A stretch of DNA of 64,000 bases from Blastococcus sp. Marseille-P5729. Its GTDB lineage: Bacteria; Actinomycetota; Actinomycetes; Mycobacteriales; Antricoccaceae. Below the pieces are notes generated by a model. The model was not told where the DNA came from and did not search any database. It saw nothing but the letters and a program-made list of their open reading frames with translations. Shown in pieces: positions 17,377-25,801 of the stretch. Location: assembly GCF_900292035.1 (NCBI RefSeq), contig NZ_OMPO01000001.1:1557192-1621191 (forward strand), written 5' to 3'. Numbering within the stretch: position 1 is the stretch's first letter; every line of letters starts with the position of its first letter. The position numbers and the translations under genes were made by a program.

Positions 17377-18831
17377 GTGTCACGCTTCATCGACCAGCAG
17401 GCCGATGACGCGACCCACACCGACGAGGGCGGACTGACCAGTCTGGCGCAGACGGACGGCATCAGAGCGACCGGCGCGACAGCTATGCGCAGGCGAAGCC
17501 GGTGGAGCCGCGCCTGGGCCCCACTGATGCTGGCGGTGCTCGCGTTCGCGGTCTCGATGACCGTGGTACTGCGCCATTCGCCAGAGTTCTCGCCGATCGA
17601 CGAGTACATGTACTACGACGCGCTCTATCAGTTTGAAGAGCATGGCATGGTGCGCGTCGGTGATCGGACCACCCCCGAGGCGCGGCACCGCATCGGGTGC
17701 ACCGGCGTCATCTATCAAGGAAAATTTGGTCCAGAATGTCGCGGGTTCTTCGAAAAGCGGTCTCAGCTGCCCTTCGGCGGCAAGACCACCGCCGACGCCT
17801 ATACGCCCCTCTACATCGCCAGCGCGTACTACGGCGCGAAGCTCTTCCAGTGGCTGGGCGTGGATGACCTGCTGACCGCCGCCCGAATGACCTCGCCCTT
17901 CTGGCTCGCGGCCGGAATGCTGGTGTTTTTCGCGCTGTTACGACAGTTTCAGGTGCGCGACGGCACAATCATCGCTCTCGGCGCGACTTATGTCGGTGTG
18001 CCACTGGCGTGGTGGAACACGACCTTCCTCACGACTGACGCGCCTGGCTTCCTCGCGGGTTCTGCCGTTCTGCTCACGGCCCATCTCGCCGCGACTCGCA
18101 AGGCTAGCCCATGGTGGTTCGTCGTCATTGCAGCGCTCGCTGTGGGTCTTAAGGTGACCCACCTGCTCGCAGTCGGTCTGGCGATCGCGTACCTGCTCAC
18201 GATGTTCGTACTTCGGCAGTCTCCCGAAACCCGCCGACTGCTGCTGCGCCCTCAATCATGGCGCAGAGCGACCGACAAGTGGCTTGCAGGGTTTGCAGTG
18301 GGCGCCGGACTGATCGCAGTACTTGTGCAGCTGGTGTGGTTGCGCATTCGTACCGCGAACGCCGTAGGGGACGTTCCGCCTGTCATCAAGGCGAAGTTCG
18401 GCCTGGGTGAGCTCTTACTGCAGTCGATGAACTTTCTCAGCAATTCCCTGAGCTGGAATGTGCCGCCCGGTGTGATCTACCCAATGCCGGCATACTTGTG
18501 GTTCCCGATCGCTTCGCTGTTCATCCTGACGATCGCTGGTCTGGTCCTCGGATTCCTGCCGCGCCCAGTTTCGGTCAATGAGCGTGCGATGACCTGGTGC
18601 ATCGTCGGTTCTACTGTCCTCGCGGCCCCATTGTTGGCCACCGCTCTCTACGCAACCCAGGGCTGGTACTTTTCCATTCCGGGCCGCTATGCCCTACCAC
18701 TCATCCCAGCATTCCTTCTACTGATCGGGATCACCTTCCGTCAGGCCAGAGCCATGAAGCTGCTCGGCATATATGCGGCGATCCTGATCGCGTGGACCAT
18801 CGGGTACACGTTCGTCCCCGGGCACTACTAA
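17377..18831 (+). CDS. GT-C-like polytopic membrane protein, copy 1 of a tandem pair
   Basis: 484 residues from the GTG at 17377, preceded by GAAAGG at good spacing; the frame is open upstream but antisense to the aminotransferase gene. A ~45-residue polar N-terminus precedes about 11 membrane segments. The first outer loop has EFSPIDEYMYYDALYQ, then TTADAYTPLYIA: acidic residues right after helix 1 are usual in GT-C glycosyltransferases using lipid-phosphate sugars. The next gene is a clear paralogue with the same loop (FSPVDEWVYYD, TTADAYTPLYF). Its stop shares one base with the next start (TAATG). Specific activity unknown. Confidence 0.75.
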   Translation: MSRFIDQQADDATHTDEGGLTSLAQTDGIRATGATAMRRRSRWSRAWAPLMLAVLAFAVSMTVVLRHSPEFSPIDEYMYYDALYQFEEHGMVRVGDRTTPEARHRIGCTGVIYQGKFGPECRGFFEKRSQLPFGGKTTADAYTPLYIASAYYGAKLFQWLGVDDLLTAARMTSPFWLAAGMLVFFALLRQFQVRDGTIIALGATYVGVPLAWWNTTFLTTDAPGFLAGSAVLLTAHLAATRKASPWWFVVIAALAVGLKVTHLLAVGLAIAYLLTMFVLRQSPETRRLLLRPQSWRRATDKWLAGFAVGAGLIAVLVQLVWLRIRTANAVGDVPPVIKAKFGLGELLLQSMNFLSNSLSWNVPPGVIYPMPAYLWFPIASLFILTIAGLVLGFLPRPVSVNERAMTWCIVGSTVLAAPLLATALYATQGWYFSIPGRYALPLIPAFLLLIGITFRQARAMKLLGIYAAILIAWTIGYTFVPGHY

Positions 18832-20240
18832 TGAGCACGACGATCGAGAACGAACCTATCCGCCGCGAGTCGTCTCGGCGTCGACCAGTCTGGTCGATGC
18901 TCTGGGCGCCGATGGTGCTCGTCATTGCCTCGTTCGCGTGGGCGCTGCCCTTGATCACGTCCCATAGTCAGGCGTTCTCGCCGGTAGACGAGTGGGTCTA
19001 CTACGACTACCTGGCGAAGATTCCGGAACAGGGAATCGTACGTCAAGGTGAGCCACTGAGCGAGGAGTCGCTACGGCTGATGTCGTGTACCGGGGTGCAG
19101 GTATATGGGCCGATGGGCTCGCGCTGCCATGCCAGCCAACTGGACCCGAGCAAGTACCCGTTCAAGGGCATCACGACGGCTGACGCCTACACGCCGCTCT
19201 ACTTCTGGACGACCTGGGTCGGCGCCAAAGCGACGAACGCCTTGGGTGTCGAGAGCATGCTGGTCGCAGCTCGGCTCACGAGTGCGATCTGGTTGGCGGT
19301 CACGATGGTCCTCTTCTATGCCTTGCTACGCACCGTGCGCGCAAACAACGTGCTCATCGTCGGCCTCGGCTTGTGTTTCATCGGTTCCCCGGCCGCGTTC
19401 TGGACCTACTCCTTCGTAAGCACGGATGCTCCGAGCCTGGCCTTTGGCTGCGCGATCCTGCTCGCCGCGCGGCTACAGGTGCTCCGTCGAATCAGTCCGT
19501 GGTGGCTGATCGCCCTTTCGGTGCTGGGCACCCTGTTCAAGGTGACCAACATCCTCGCCGTCCTGTGCGCCGCTGCGTACCTGCTCGTCTATTGGATCCT
19601 CGGTGTCGAGAAGGACAGTCGCTGGTCGGTCCTTCGGCAGCCCCGAAGCTGGCGACATACCGGCGACTGGCGACTGGCACGCACGGCGCTTTACGCGACC
19701 GGGGCATCGATTGTTGCTCAAGGCATGTGGCTGCTTGTCCGCAGGTTGCTGGCAGTGGGCCCCATAGCCCCTCAAGATTTCGACGGTAGCTTCGGAATCG
19801 ATGCACTCGGGCATCAGCTAATCAACTTCATCAACGGCACCCTCGTATCCAATGTCCTTATCGTTGGCCAGTCCGACCTGGGATACCCGTTGCCGGACTA
19901 CCTGGGGCGGCCGTTGACGTGGATCGCGCTGATTGGAGTGTTCGGGATCCTGTTTACCAAGGCACCCTTGCACGGGGCACGGGACTACGACGCACTACGC
20001 TGGTCGATCGCGCCCAGCGCAGTGCTTCTCGCACCGCTGCTGGCTACCGCACTCTTCCTCACGCAGGGCTTCTTCTTTCACTTTCCAAGTCGCTACGGGC
20101 TGGCTCTGGCGGCGTCCTTCCTGCTGATGTTCGCGATGCTGCTGCGTGAGAAGCGGTACGTCAACTGGTTGGTCTTGCTCTACGGGTTGGCGCTGGTCGT
20201 ATGGGGCTTGCGGTACTCGACCCTGCCCACGTCCGTGTGA
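18831..20240 (+). CDS. GT-C-like polytopic membrane protein, copy 2 of a tandem pair
   Basis: 469 residues; ATG overlaps the preceding TAA. Same plan as its neighbour: polar N-terminus with RRESSRRRP, about 11 membrane helices, first-loop FSPVDEWVYYDYLAKIPEQG and ADAYTPLYFWTTW, and a C-terminal region (ATALFLTQGFFFHFPSRYGLALA) matching ATALYATQGWYFSIPGRYALPL in copy 1. Divergence is substantial, so duplication is not recent. Two paralogous lipid-phosphate-sugar transferases next to an ABC glycan exporter suggest decoration of the exported chain on the outer membrane face; that is inference. Confidence 0.75.
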   Translation: MSTTIENEPIRRESSRRRPVWSMLWAPMVLVIASFAWALPLITSHSQAFSPVDEWVYYDYLAKIPEQGIVRQGEPLSEESLRLMSCTGVQVYGPMGSRCHASQLDPSKYPFKGITTADAYTPLYFWTTWVGAKATNALGVESMLVAARLTSAIWLAVTMVLFYALLRTVRANNVLIVGLGLCFIGSPAAFWTYSFVSTDAPSLAFGCAILLAARLQVLRRISPWWLIALSVLGTLFKVTNILAVLCAAAYLLVYWILGVEKDSRWSVLRQPRSWRHTGDWRLARTALYATGASIVAQGMWLLVRRLLAVGPIAPQDFDGSFGIDALGHQLINFINGTLVSNVLIVGQSDLGYPLPDYLGRPLTWIALIGVFGILFTKAPLHGARDYDALRWSIAPSAVLLAPLLATALFLTQGFFFHFPSRYGLALAASFLLMFAMLLREKRYVNWLVLLYGLALVVWGLRYSTLPTSV

Positions 20241-20305
20241 CCCAATGATCGAGTGGCGTACGCGACGCGAGTAGCATGAGGTCGATCTTGAACCAAGGGA
20301 GCTCG

Positions 20306-21229
20306 ATGGCGGAATCGGCAGCGCAGCATCGCGCTGCGCGGCTCTCTGGCCTCCCCATGAAGCGGGTCGGTGGCGGCTCGCGCTCCGGTAGCCACATCCG
20401 TCGCCGGATCAGAGAGATCTTGGGCCAGCGCGAACTTCTCGGGTTGCTGGTGAAGCGCGAGCTGAAGGCCCGCTACAAGGACAGTTCGCTGGGAATCCTA
20501 TGGAGTCTGGTCCGGCCGATCGCTCAGTTCCTCGTGTACTACTTCGCTATCGGTCAGGTGCTCGGGGTGGCGCGCGCGATTCCGAACTTCGCCGTATACG
20601 TGTTCGTCGGACTCTCCACCTGGTCACTGTTCACCGAGATCATCAACAACGCCACAACATCGATCACGGGCAATGCCGGACTCATCAAGAAGGTGTTCGT
20701 GCCCCGTGAGATCTTTCCGCTCGCGGCCGTCGGCGGCGCTCTCTACAACTATGCGGTGCAGCTGATCGTGCTGTTCATCGCGATGATCGTGACCAGCTCG
20801 GTCCCGCTAAGCACCGATATCTGGTATGCGGCACTAGCTTTCGTCCTCATCGTCGTCTATGCGTCCGCGATCGGGCTGTTCCTTGCAGCGGTCAATGTGT
20901 ATATGCGCGATATGGAGCACCTCATCGAGGTGACACTGATCGTGCTGTTCTGGGTCTCCCCGATCGTCTACGCATTCCATTTCGTTCACGAGCGCGTCGG
21001 CGGGACAATCTGGGAGACCATCTATGTGGCCAACCCAATTACCCTCGGCATCCTCGGAATGCAGAAGGGGCTGTGGATCGACGGCTCACGTAACGGATCA
21101 GAGACGACCAACTTTCCAGATCATCTCGCCATGCAGATGTCGATCGCACTGATCGTCGGTCTCACCCTGCTATATCTGGCCGAGCGCGTGTTCTCGCGCC
21201 TTCAGGCCAACTTTGCTCAGGAACTATAG
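20306..21229 (+). CDS. wzm: ABC-2 polysaccharide export permease (Wzm/TagG type)
   Basis: 307 residues from the ATG at 20306 (AAGGGAG just upstream; an ATG at 20276 lacks a ribosome site). After a basic amphipathic N-terminus, LVKRELKARYKDSSLGILWSLVRP (shortened here to KARYKDSSLGILWSL) is the signature of Wzm/TagG permeases, followed by six membrane helices and the conserved IVYAFHFV region. It forms the channel half of a two-component exporter with the ATPase that follows, moving an undecaprenyl-linked polysaccharide or teichoic-acid-like polymer across the membrane. Only 4 bp separate the genes. Confidence 0.92.
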   Translation: MAESAAQHRAARLSGLPMKRVGGGSRSGSHIRRRIREILGQRELLGLLVKRELKARYKDSSLGILWSLVRPIAQFLVYYFAIGQVLGVARAIPNFAVYVFVGLSTWSLFTEIINNATTSITGNAGLIKKVFVPREIFPLAAVGGALYNYAVQLIVLFIAMIVTSSVPLSTDIWYAALAFVLIVVYASAIGLFLAAVNVYMRDMEHLIEVTLIVLFWVSPIVYAFHFVHERVGGTIWETIYVANPITLGILGMQKGLWIDGSRNGSETTNFPDHLAMQMSIALIVGLTLLYLAERVFSRLQANFAQEL

Positions 21230-21233
21230 GGCG

Positions 21234-22469
21234 ATGAGTGGATCACCTGCAGTAGTCCGGCTTGAGAACGTCTCGAAACGGTTCGTCCTGCGCAAGGACA
21301 AGAGCCTGAAGGAGCAGCTGGTCAACTTCGGCCGCAGCCGCCGGCACCGGGACGAGTTCTGGGCGCTACGAGACCTGGATCTCACCATCGACGCCGGCAG
21401 CACAGTCGGCCTTATCGGACACAACGGCTCAGGCAAGAGCACCCTGTTAAAGGTGATGGGCGGCATCATCGAGCCGACCACCGGCTCGGTGTATCGACGG
21501 GGTCGCATCGCCGCTCTCCTCGAGCTCGGGGCAGGCTTCCACCCGGACCTCACGGGTCGTGAGAATGTCTTCCTGAACGCGGCCATCCTCGGCCTCACGC
21601 GGACCGAGACAGCCAAGCACTTCGATGAGATCGTCGCGTTCTCCGGTGTCGAGGAGTTCATCGATACGCAGGTCAAGTTCTATTCATCCGGAATGTACGT
21701 GCGGCTCGCATTCGCGGTAGCAGTCCACGTCGACCCGGACCTGCTGCTGGTTGACGAGGTACTAGCGGTCGGTGACGAACCATTCCAACGCAAGTGCATG
21801 GACAAGGTTGCCGAGTTTCAGCGAGAGGGCCGGACGATCATCCTCGTCAGTCATGCCGCCGACCAGGTCGGCCGGCTGTGCGACCGAACGCTCTTACTCG
21901 ATCATGGCGACCTGGTTCACGACGGCGATCCTTCTGAGGGCCTGCGGCGGTTGCGCCTAGGCTTTCAGGAGGCTCGACTTGCCGAGATCGACCGACAGCG
22001 CGCGGCTCGTCAGCTTCGCGAAGGGTCGCCAACCCAGATCGAAGCAGCGATCATCCACGATGTCGGCTTCAGGCCAAGCCAGACTGTCGCGGATCTGGTC
22101 ACCGACGGATCGAGTCTGGCATTCACGCTGGACTGCGAGTTCTTTGATCCGAGACATGCGTATGACGTGGGCATCGGCATCGAGACCGCCACCGGAAGCC
22201 GGGTGTATCAGGTCGCCGCGAGCGACTTCGACGAACAAGTGCGCATCACCGAATCGAGCCGCATCAACGTATCCTTCACGATCCCGTCTCATCACCTCGG
22301 AGGCGGACACTACGTGGTTAGTGCGGCCATCGCCCGCGACGGCGGCGAGGTCGTCGCCGGGCTCAATCCGGCGCTGTGGTTCGAGGTCGAAGGGTCCGGC
22401 AGAGGCAGCGGCGTCATCGACATGCATCCTGACTTGTCCATTCGGCCGAGGCCTCAGACACCCGACTGA
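21234..22469 (+). CDS. wzt: polysaccharide ABC exporter ATPase with C-terminal glycan-binding domain (Wzt type)
   Basis: 411 residues. The ATPase half has Walker A GHNGSGKST, Q-loop, the signature YSSGMYVRLAFAVAV, Walker B DLLLVDEVLAVGD and the H-loop LVSHAADQV. A coiled, Arg-rich linker (about residues 235-265) leads to a C-terminal beta-rich domain of ~140 residues with FTLDCEFFD and INVSFTIPSHHLGGGHYVVSAAI. That matches the Wzt C-terminal fold that reads the terminal modification of the O-antigen before export. Such a domain implies that chain termination or capping, perhaps an acyl or amino sugar from this locus, licenses export. Confidence 0.92.
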   Translation: MSGSPAVVRLENVSKRFVLRKDKSLKEQLVNFGRSRRHRDEFWALRDLDLTIDAGSTVGLIGHNGSGKSTLLKVMGGIIEPTTGSVYRRGRIAALLELGAGFHPDLTGRENVFLNAAILGLTRTETAKHFDEIVAFSGVEEFIDTQVKFYSSGMYVRLAFAVAVHVDPDLLLVDEVLAVGDEPFQRKCMDKVAEFQREGRTIILVSHAADQVGRLCDRTLLLDHGDLVHDGDPSEGLRRLRLGFQEARLAEIDRQRAARQLREGSPTQIEAAIIHDVGFRPSQTVADLVTDGSSLAFTLDCEFFDPRHAYDVGIGIETATGSRVYQVAASDFDEQVRITESSRINVSFTIPSHHLGGGHYVVSAAIARDGGEVVAGLNPALWFEVEGSGRGSGVIDMHPDLSIRPRPQTPD

Positions 22470-22491
22470 TGATGCCGCACGGCGCCTGCCA

Positions 22492-23499
22492 TTACCCGGA
22501 TTCGTGGCTATCCCGGTGCGCGGCGCGGCGGGACGACTCCAATGATCGCGATCGGACGCGTTCAAGGTCGCTCAGCGCCACCGCAGCACTGCGGCGAACC
22601 GCCTGCCATTTGGTGATCACGAAAACTGGGTTGAAGACTATCCAGTACACCTTGCGCAAGGGTGAGTAGTCGCGGTCGCGGACCGTGTCGACGAACCCAT
22701 GCACGATGTCGCGCAGCACGAGCCGACTGGTCTGCGCCGCCGACAATGCCGGCACCTCGAAGCCGATATGACGAACGCCTATCGTCTCATCGAACGTGCG
22801 CTTGGCAAGCTCAGACCGGGTGAGGTCGTTCGAGTGCTCCACCGCCCCTCTTCCCGCGTACGCCTTGGCGAAGCCGGCCTGGAGAACGTCTTTCCCGAAT
22901 AGCTGATCCTCGGCATACTCCACCTCGCGGTACGGGATCGGGCCGAGCAGCAACGCTCGCTCAGTCGCGGAGTTCACGTCAGAGTAGAACGACGGCACGT
23001 CCATCCCGGTGCTGATCACGCGGTCGGTGCCGCAGTAGATGGTCACGCCGTCGGCAGACCCCTGCGCCGAAAACACCGCCCGGATCTCGCGCTTGAGCAA
23101 TGGGAAGCACCCTGCCCGCGGCTCCTGCCGTCCGACGACCGCCTTGACCTCCGGAATACGCCGCATGGGCTCAAGCATTTCGTGAAGCCAGCGGTCTCCG
23201 ATCGGGATTGCGTCCTGCGTCAGATAGACGACATAGGTCCCAGCGGCCAACCGAGCCGCCAGGTTGCGGGTGGCACCGTGCTGGAACCGGGAGTTCGGAA
23301 TCTCGTGCAGTCGGACGCCGGGAAACTGGGCGATGATCCGTAGGGTCTGATCGGTCGATCCCGAGTCGAGCACGAGAGTCTCGAACGGTTCGTCCAGGCG
23401 TTGCGCAACGACAGCCTCGAGCACTCTCCTTAGGTGGCGGGCGCCGTTGAAGGTCAGAACTACGACCGTCGCGAGCGGTGCACCGGCCGGTTCATCCAT
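22492..23499 (-). CDS. family 2 glycosyltransferase (rhamnosyltransferase-like)
   Basis: 335 residues from the ATG at 23499, overlapping the epimerase stop by 8 bp. GT-A landmarks: TVVVLTFNGARHL, LVLDSGSTDQT, and VYLTQDAIPIGDRW, where the T/Q-D-A motif replaces DxD as in WbbL/RfbF-type rhamnosyltransferases. FQHGATRNLA is also typical of that group. It is convergent with wzt (22 bp apart) and cotranscribed with the epimerase and WsaF-like genes. Donor (likely dTDP-rhamnose) is a family-based guess. Confidence 0.87.
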   Translation of the reverse strand: MDEPAGAPLATVVVLTFNGARHLRRVLEAVVAQRLDEPFETLVLDSGSTDQTLRIIAQFPGVRLHEIPNSRFQHGATRNLAARLAAGTYVVYLTQDAIPIGDRWLHEMLEPMRRIPEVKAVVGRQEPRAGCFPLLKREIRAVFSAQGSADGVTIYCGTDRVISTGMDVPSFYSDVNSATERALLLGPIPYREVEYAEDQLFGKDVLQAGFAKAYAGRGAVEHSNDLTRSELAKRTFDETIGVRHIGFEVPALSAAQTSRLVLRDIVHGFVDTVRDRDYSPLRKVYWIVFNPVFVITKWQAVRRSAAVALSDLERVRSRSLESSRRAAHRDSHESG

Positions 23500-24415
23500 C
23501 ACAGCGTTGCAACTCCACCCAGGTGCGTTCGATACCTTCACGGAGCGGTGTCAGCCTGACAGGCCCGAAGTCGTCGAGGTATCTCCGGGTATCCAGGACG
23601 ACATGGTCGACGAACGTCGCCGGCACCGGCACCTCGACCGGTGTGAAGTCGATGCCGGTCACGTGGCGAATGCTATCGAAGACCTCGTTCACCGAGTAGC
23701 CGCGACCACTTCCGATGTTGTAGGTGCTCCCCTGCGCAGGCCGGTCGACCATCCGGGCTATCAGCTGAACAGCGTCATCTACCAGGATGTAGTCGCGCAC
23801 CATCGAGCCGTCCCCGATCCGAGTGACTTGTTCCCCGTGCGTGAGTGCTCGGAGGACGATCGGAATGAGCCCCTGCTTGTGACGTGGGTTCTGGCGAGTT
23901 CCGTACGGGTTCGAGATGCGCAGCGCGGTCGACTCAAGACCGTGACGCACCCGGAAATAGCCCAGGTAGTTCTCGATCGCCAGCTTGGCAATGCCATACG
24001 GCGAGATCGGCCGGGTCGGCGCACTCTCGGTGAGCCGCTCCTGGGTACTCGGCCCATAGATTGCACCACCGGTCGACGAGAAGTAAACGTGTCTGATGCC
24101 CCGCGCAACGCATCGTTCAAGCAGTCGCACGGTCTGGATGATGTTCGTCTTGATGTCGGTAGCCGGATCGCCATCTGCCGTCGCCGGCGTCGTCGTCGAC
24201 AGAAAGTGGAACACGTCATCGATGCCTGACAGCGCCGCATCCAACTGTTCGATGTCCATGAAGTCGCCTTGAACCCGGCGAACACCCGCGGCTCGGTACT
24301 GCGGCGGCACGCGAAAAGCATCGAAGACGGAGACTTGATGTCCTCGTGCCGACAAAGCGTCGACCAGGTGCGAGCCGATGAAGCCGTTGCCTCCGATGAT
24401 GAGGGCCTCACTCAT
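23492..24415 (-). CDS. NAD-dependent epimerase/dehydratase
   Basis: 307 residues, ATG start. Rossmann motif IIGGNGFIGSHLVDAL at the N-terminus, FSSTGGAIYGP with the catalytic Ser/Thr, and SPYGIAKLAIENYL with the YxxxK pair. NPYGTRQNPRHKQGL is typical of UDP-glucose 4-epimerase-like enzymes. It probably supplies an NDP-sugar to the flanking glycosyltransferases, with which it overlaps at both ends (8 bp each). Exact sugar unknown. Confidence 0.9.
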   Translation of the reverse strand: MSEALIIGGNGFIGSHLVDALSARGHQVSVFDAFRVPPQYRAAGVRRVQGDFMDIEQLDAALSGIDDVFHFLSTTTPATADGDPATDIKTNIIQTVRLLERCVARGIRHVYFSSTGGAIYGPSTQERLTESAPTRPISPYGIAKLAIENYLGYFRVRHGLESTALRISNPYGTRQNPRHKQGLIPIVLRALTHGEQVTRIGDGSMVRDYILVDDAVQLIARMVDRPAQGSTYNIGSGRGYSVNEVFDSIRHVTGIDFTPVEVPVPATFVDHVVLDTRRYLDDFGPVRLTPLREGIERTWVELQRCDG

Positions 24416-25658
24416 ACATCGCTCGCTCGAGCGCCCGCACGAACTGGGTACCTGAATGCTGCCAGTTCAGGCCGTTGACCGATTCAGAGATGGTCTTGGC
24501 GTGCTGTGCGGAGTCCTCCCGCTCCACCAGCGACACCAGTTCTCTGGCAATCGCACGCGGCGACGCGTCGACATAATGAATGTGGGGGTTATCGGTCACC
24601 ATCGCGTTGTTATCCCCGGCGTTGACCACCGGAACAACACCGGCTGCCATCAACTCGAGGGGCAGCAAGGACATGTTGGTCAACGACAGCACGAGTCCGG
24701 CCGCGCACTGGTTATAGACCTCGTTGAGTTGCTCGATGTCCAGGTCGCTGTGATTGACGTACTCGAACGGGAGGTCGTAGGTCGATACGTCCCACCCCGC
24801 CAGGTTGATCTGGACATCGGGCCGCATGGCGGCAAACTCGGCCAGCACCGCGACGCCGAACTCGAACGCGCGTCGGGCGGTGACCGGACGGGCGTAGAAG
24901 AAGATCGCGTCCCGCCGTCCGGTGTTGGTCAGGGAGTAGTGCCGCTGGTCAGCTGCGAAGTCGAAGTAATCGGTTTCCATACCGAAGTCGTCGCGAAGCT
25001 TCTGGGCAAGCCAGCGGCCGGCGGTGATGCCGTGGAACCCAAAGCGGTAGGTGTTCTCCGCTAGCAGGTAGTCACTGCCCACCGGGTAGAACATCGGCTC
25101 GAAGTCTTGGACGAAGTAGAAACGTCGTGCGCGGCTGCGATCCAGGTAGGCAGCATACGCCGTCTCCCAGCCCGTGGCGAATATGGCGTGAGTGTCGCCA
25201 TCCACACCGCGCGCCGGATCGTAGTATTCGACGCTCGCCACCGTCCGCGAATAGCTCGAGCTCATGGCCAACAGCTCGCGAACCCGCTCCAGCTCGGAAG
25301 GCTTGGGACGCTCCGAGCGCAAATAGATCCGCGCCGTGTGGCCCGCGGCCTCGAGGAAGGAGATGAACCGGACGATGTTCTGGTGCCCACCGCTGCTCTT
25401 GCCCGGCGGGGACATGATCCACGCTGTGTTCAACGTCGTACCTGACGGAACCGGCGGGGCATCGGCAAAGTGTGGCGAAGTGGTCCAGTCGACCGAACGA
25501 GCCTCCTCGATCGACACGAGGAGGCTCGCTTGACGCAAGCCGCGCCTCAGGAAGGGCGTCTTCTCTACAACGAGTGCCGCGGCCGCGAGTGCACCATCCT
25601 CCCGGTAGACACGTCGGCCCGTGCGCCACATCGTCTGCAGCCGATTGACCGAGACCAC
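24408..25658 (-). CDS. WsaF-like glycosyltransferase
   Basis: 416 residues, GTG start with GGGAGG upstream. The first ~80 residues are polar. The GT-B core follows: MSPPGKSSGGHQNIVRF (donor-side glycine loop), FATGWETAYAAY, YFVQDFEPMFYPVGSDY and FHGITAGRWLAQKL, a pattern seen in WsaF-type rhamnosyltransferases. ARPVTARRAFEFGV and LSLTNMSLLPLELMAAGVVPV represent the C-terminal donor domain. WsaF makes beta-1,2-rhamnosyl links in a Geobacillus S-layer glycan; linkage here is not known. It is first in a three-gene minus-strand run. Confidence 0.83.
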   Translation of the reverse strand: MVSVNRLQTMWRTGRRVYREDGALAAAALVVEKTPFLRRGLRQASLLVSIEEARSVDWTTSPHFADAPPVPSGTTLNTAWIMSPPGKSSGGHQNIVRFISFLEAAGHTARIYLRSERPKPSELERVRELLAMSSSYSRTVASVEYYDPARGVDGDTHAIFATGWETAYAAYLDRSRARRFYFVQDFEPMFYPVGSDYLLAENTYRFGFHGITAGRWLAQKLRDDFGMETDYFDFAADQRHYSLTNTGRRDAIFFYARPVTARRAFEFGVAVLAEFAAMRPDVQINLAGWDVSTYDLPFEYVNHSDLDIEQLNEVYNQCAAGLVLSLTNMSLLPLELMAAGVVPVVNAGDNNAMVTDNPHIHYVDASPRAIARELVSLVEREDSAQHAKTISESVNGLNWQHSGTQFVRALERAMYE

Positions 25659-25801
25659 TCACCCTCCCATGTTCGATGGCACGGCAACCACGACTGCCGA
25701 TCCACGCGATTATAGAACCGGGGTCCGCGACCCTTCGCAGTCACGCCGCCCAGCGCGGCCGCGCGGCCCGTGGACGGATCAGCGTTCGCTCCGTAAGTGG
25801 G

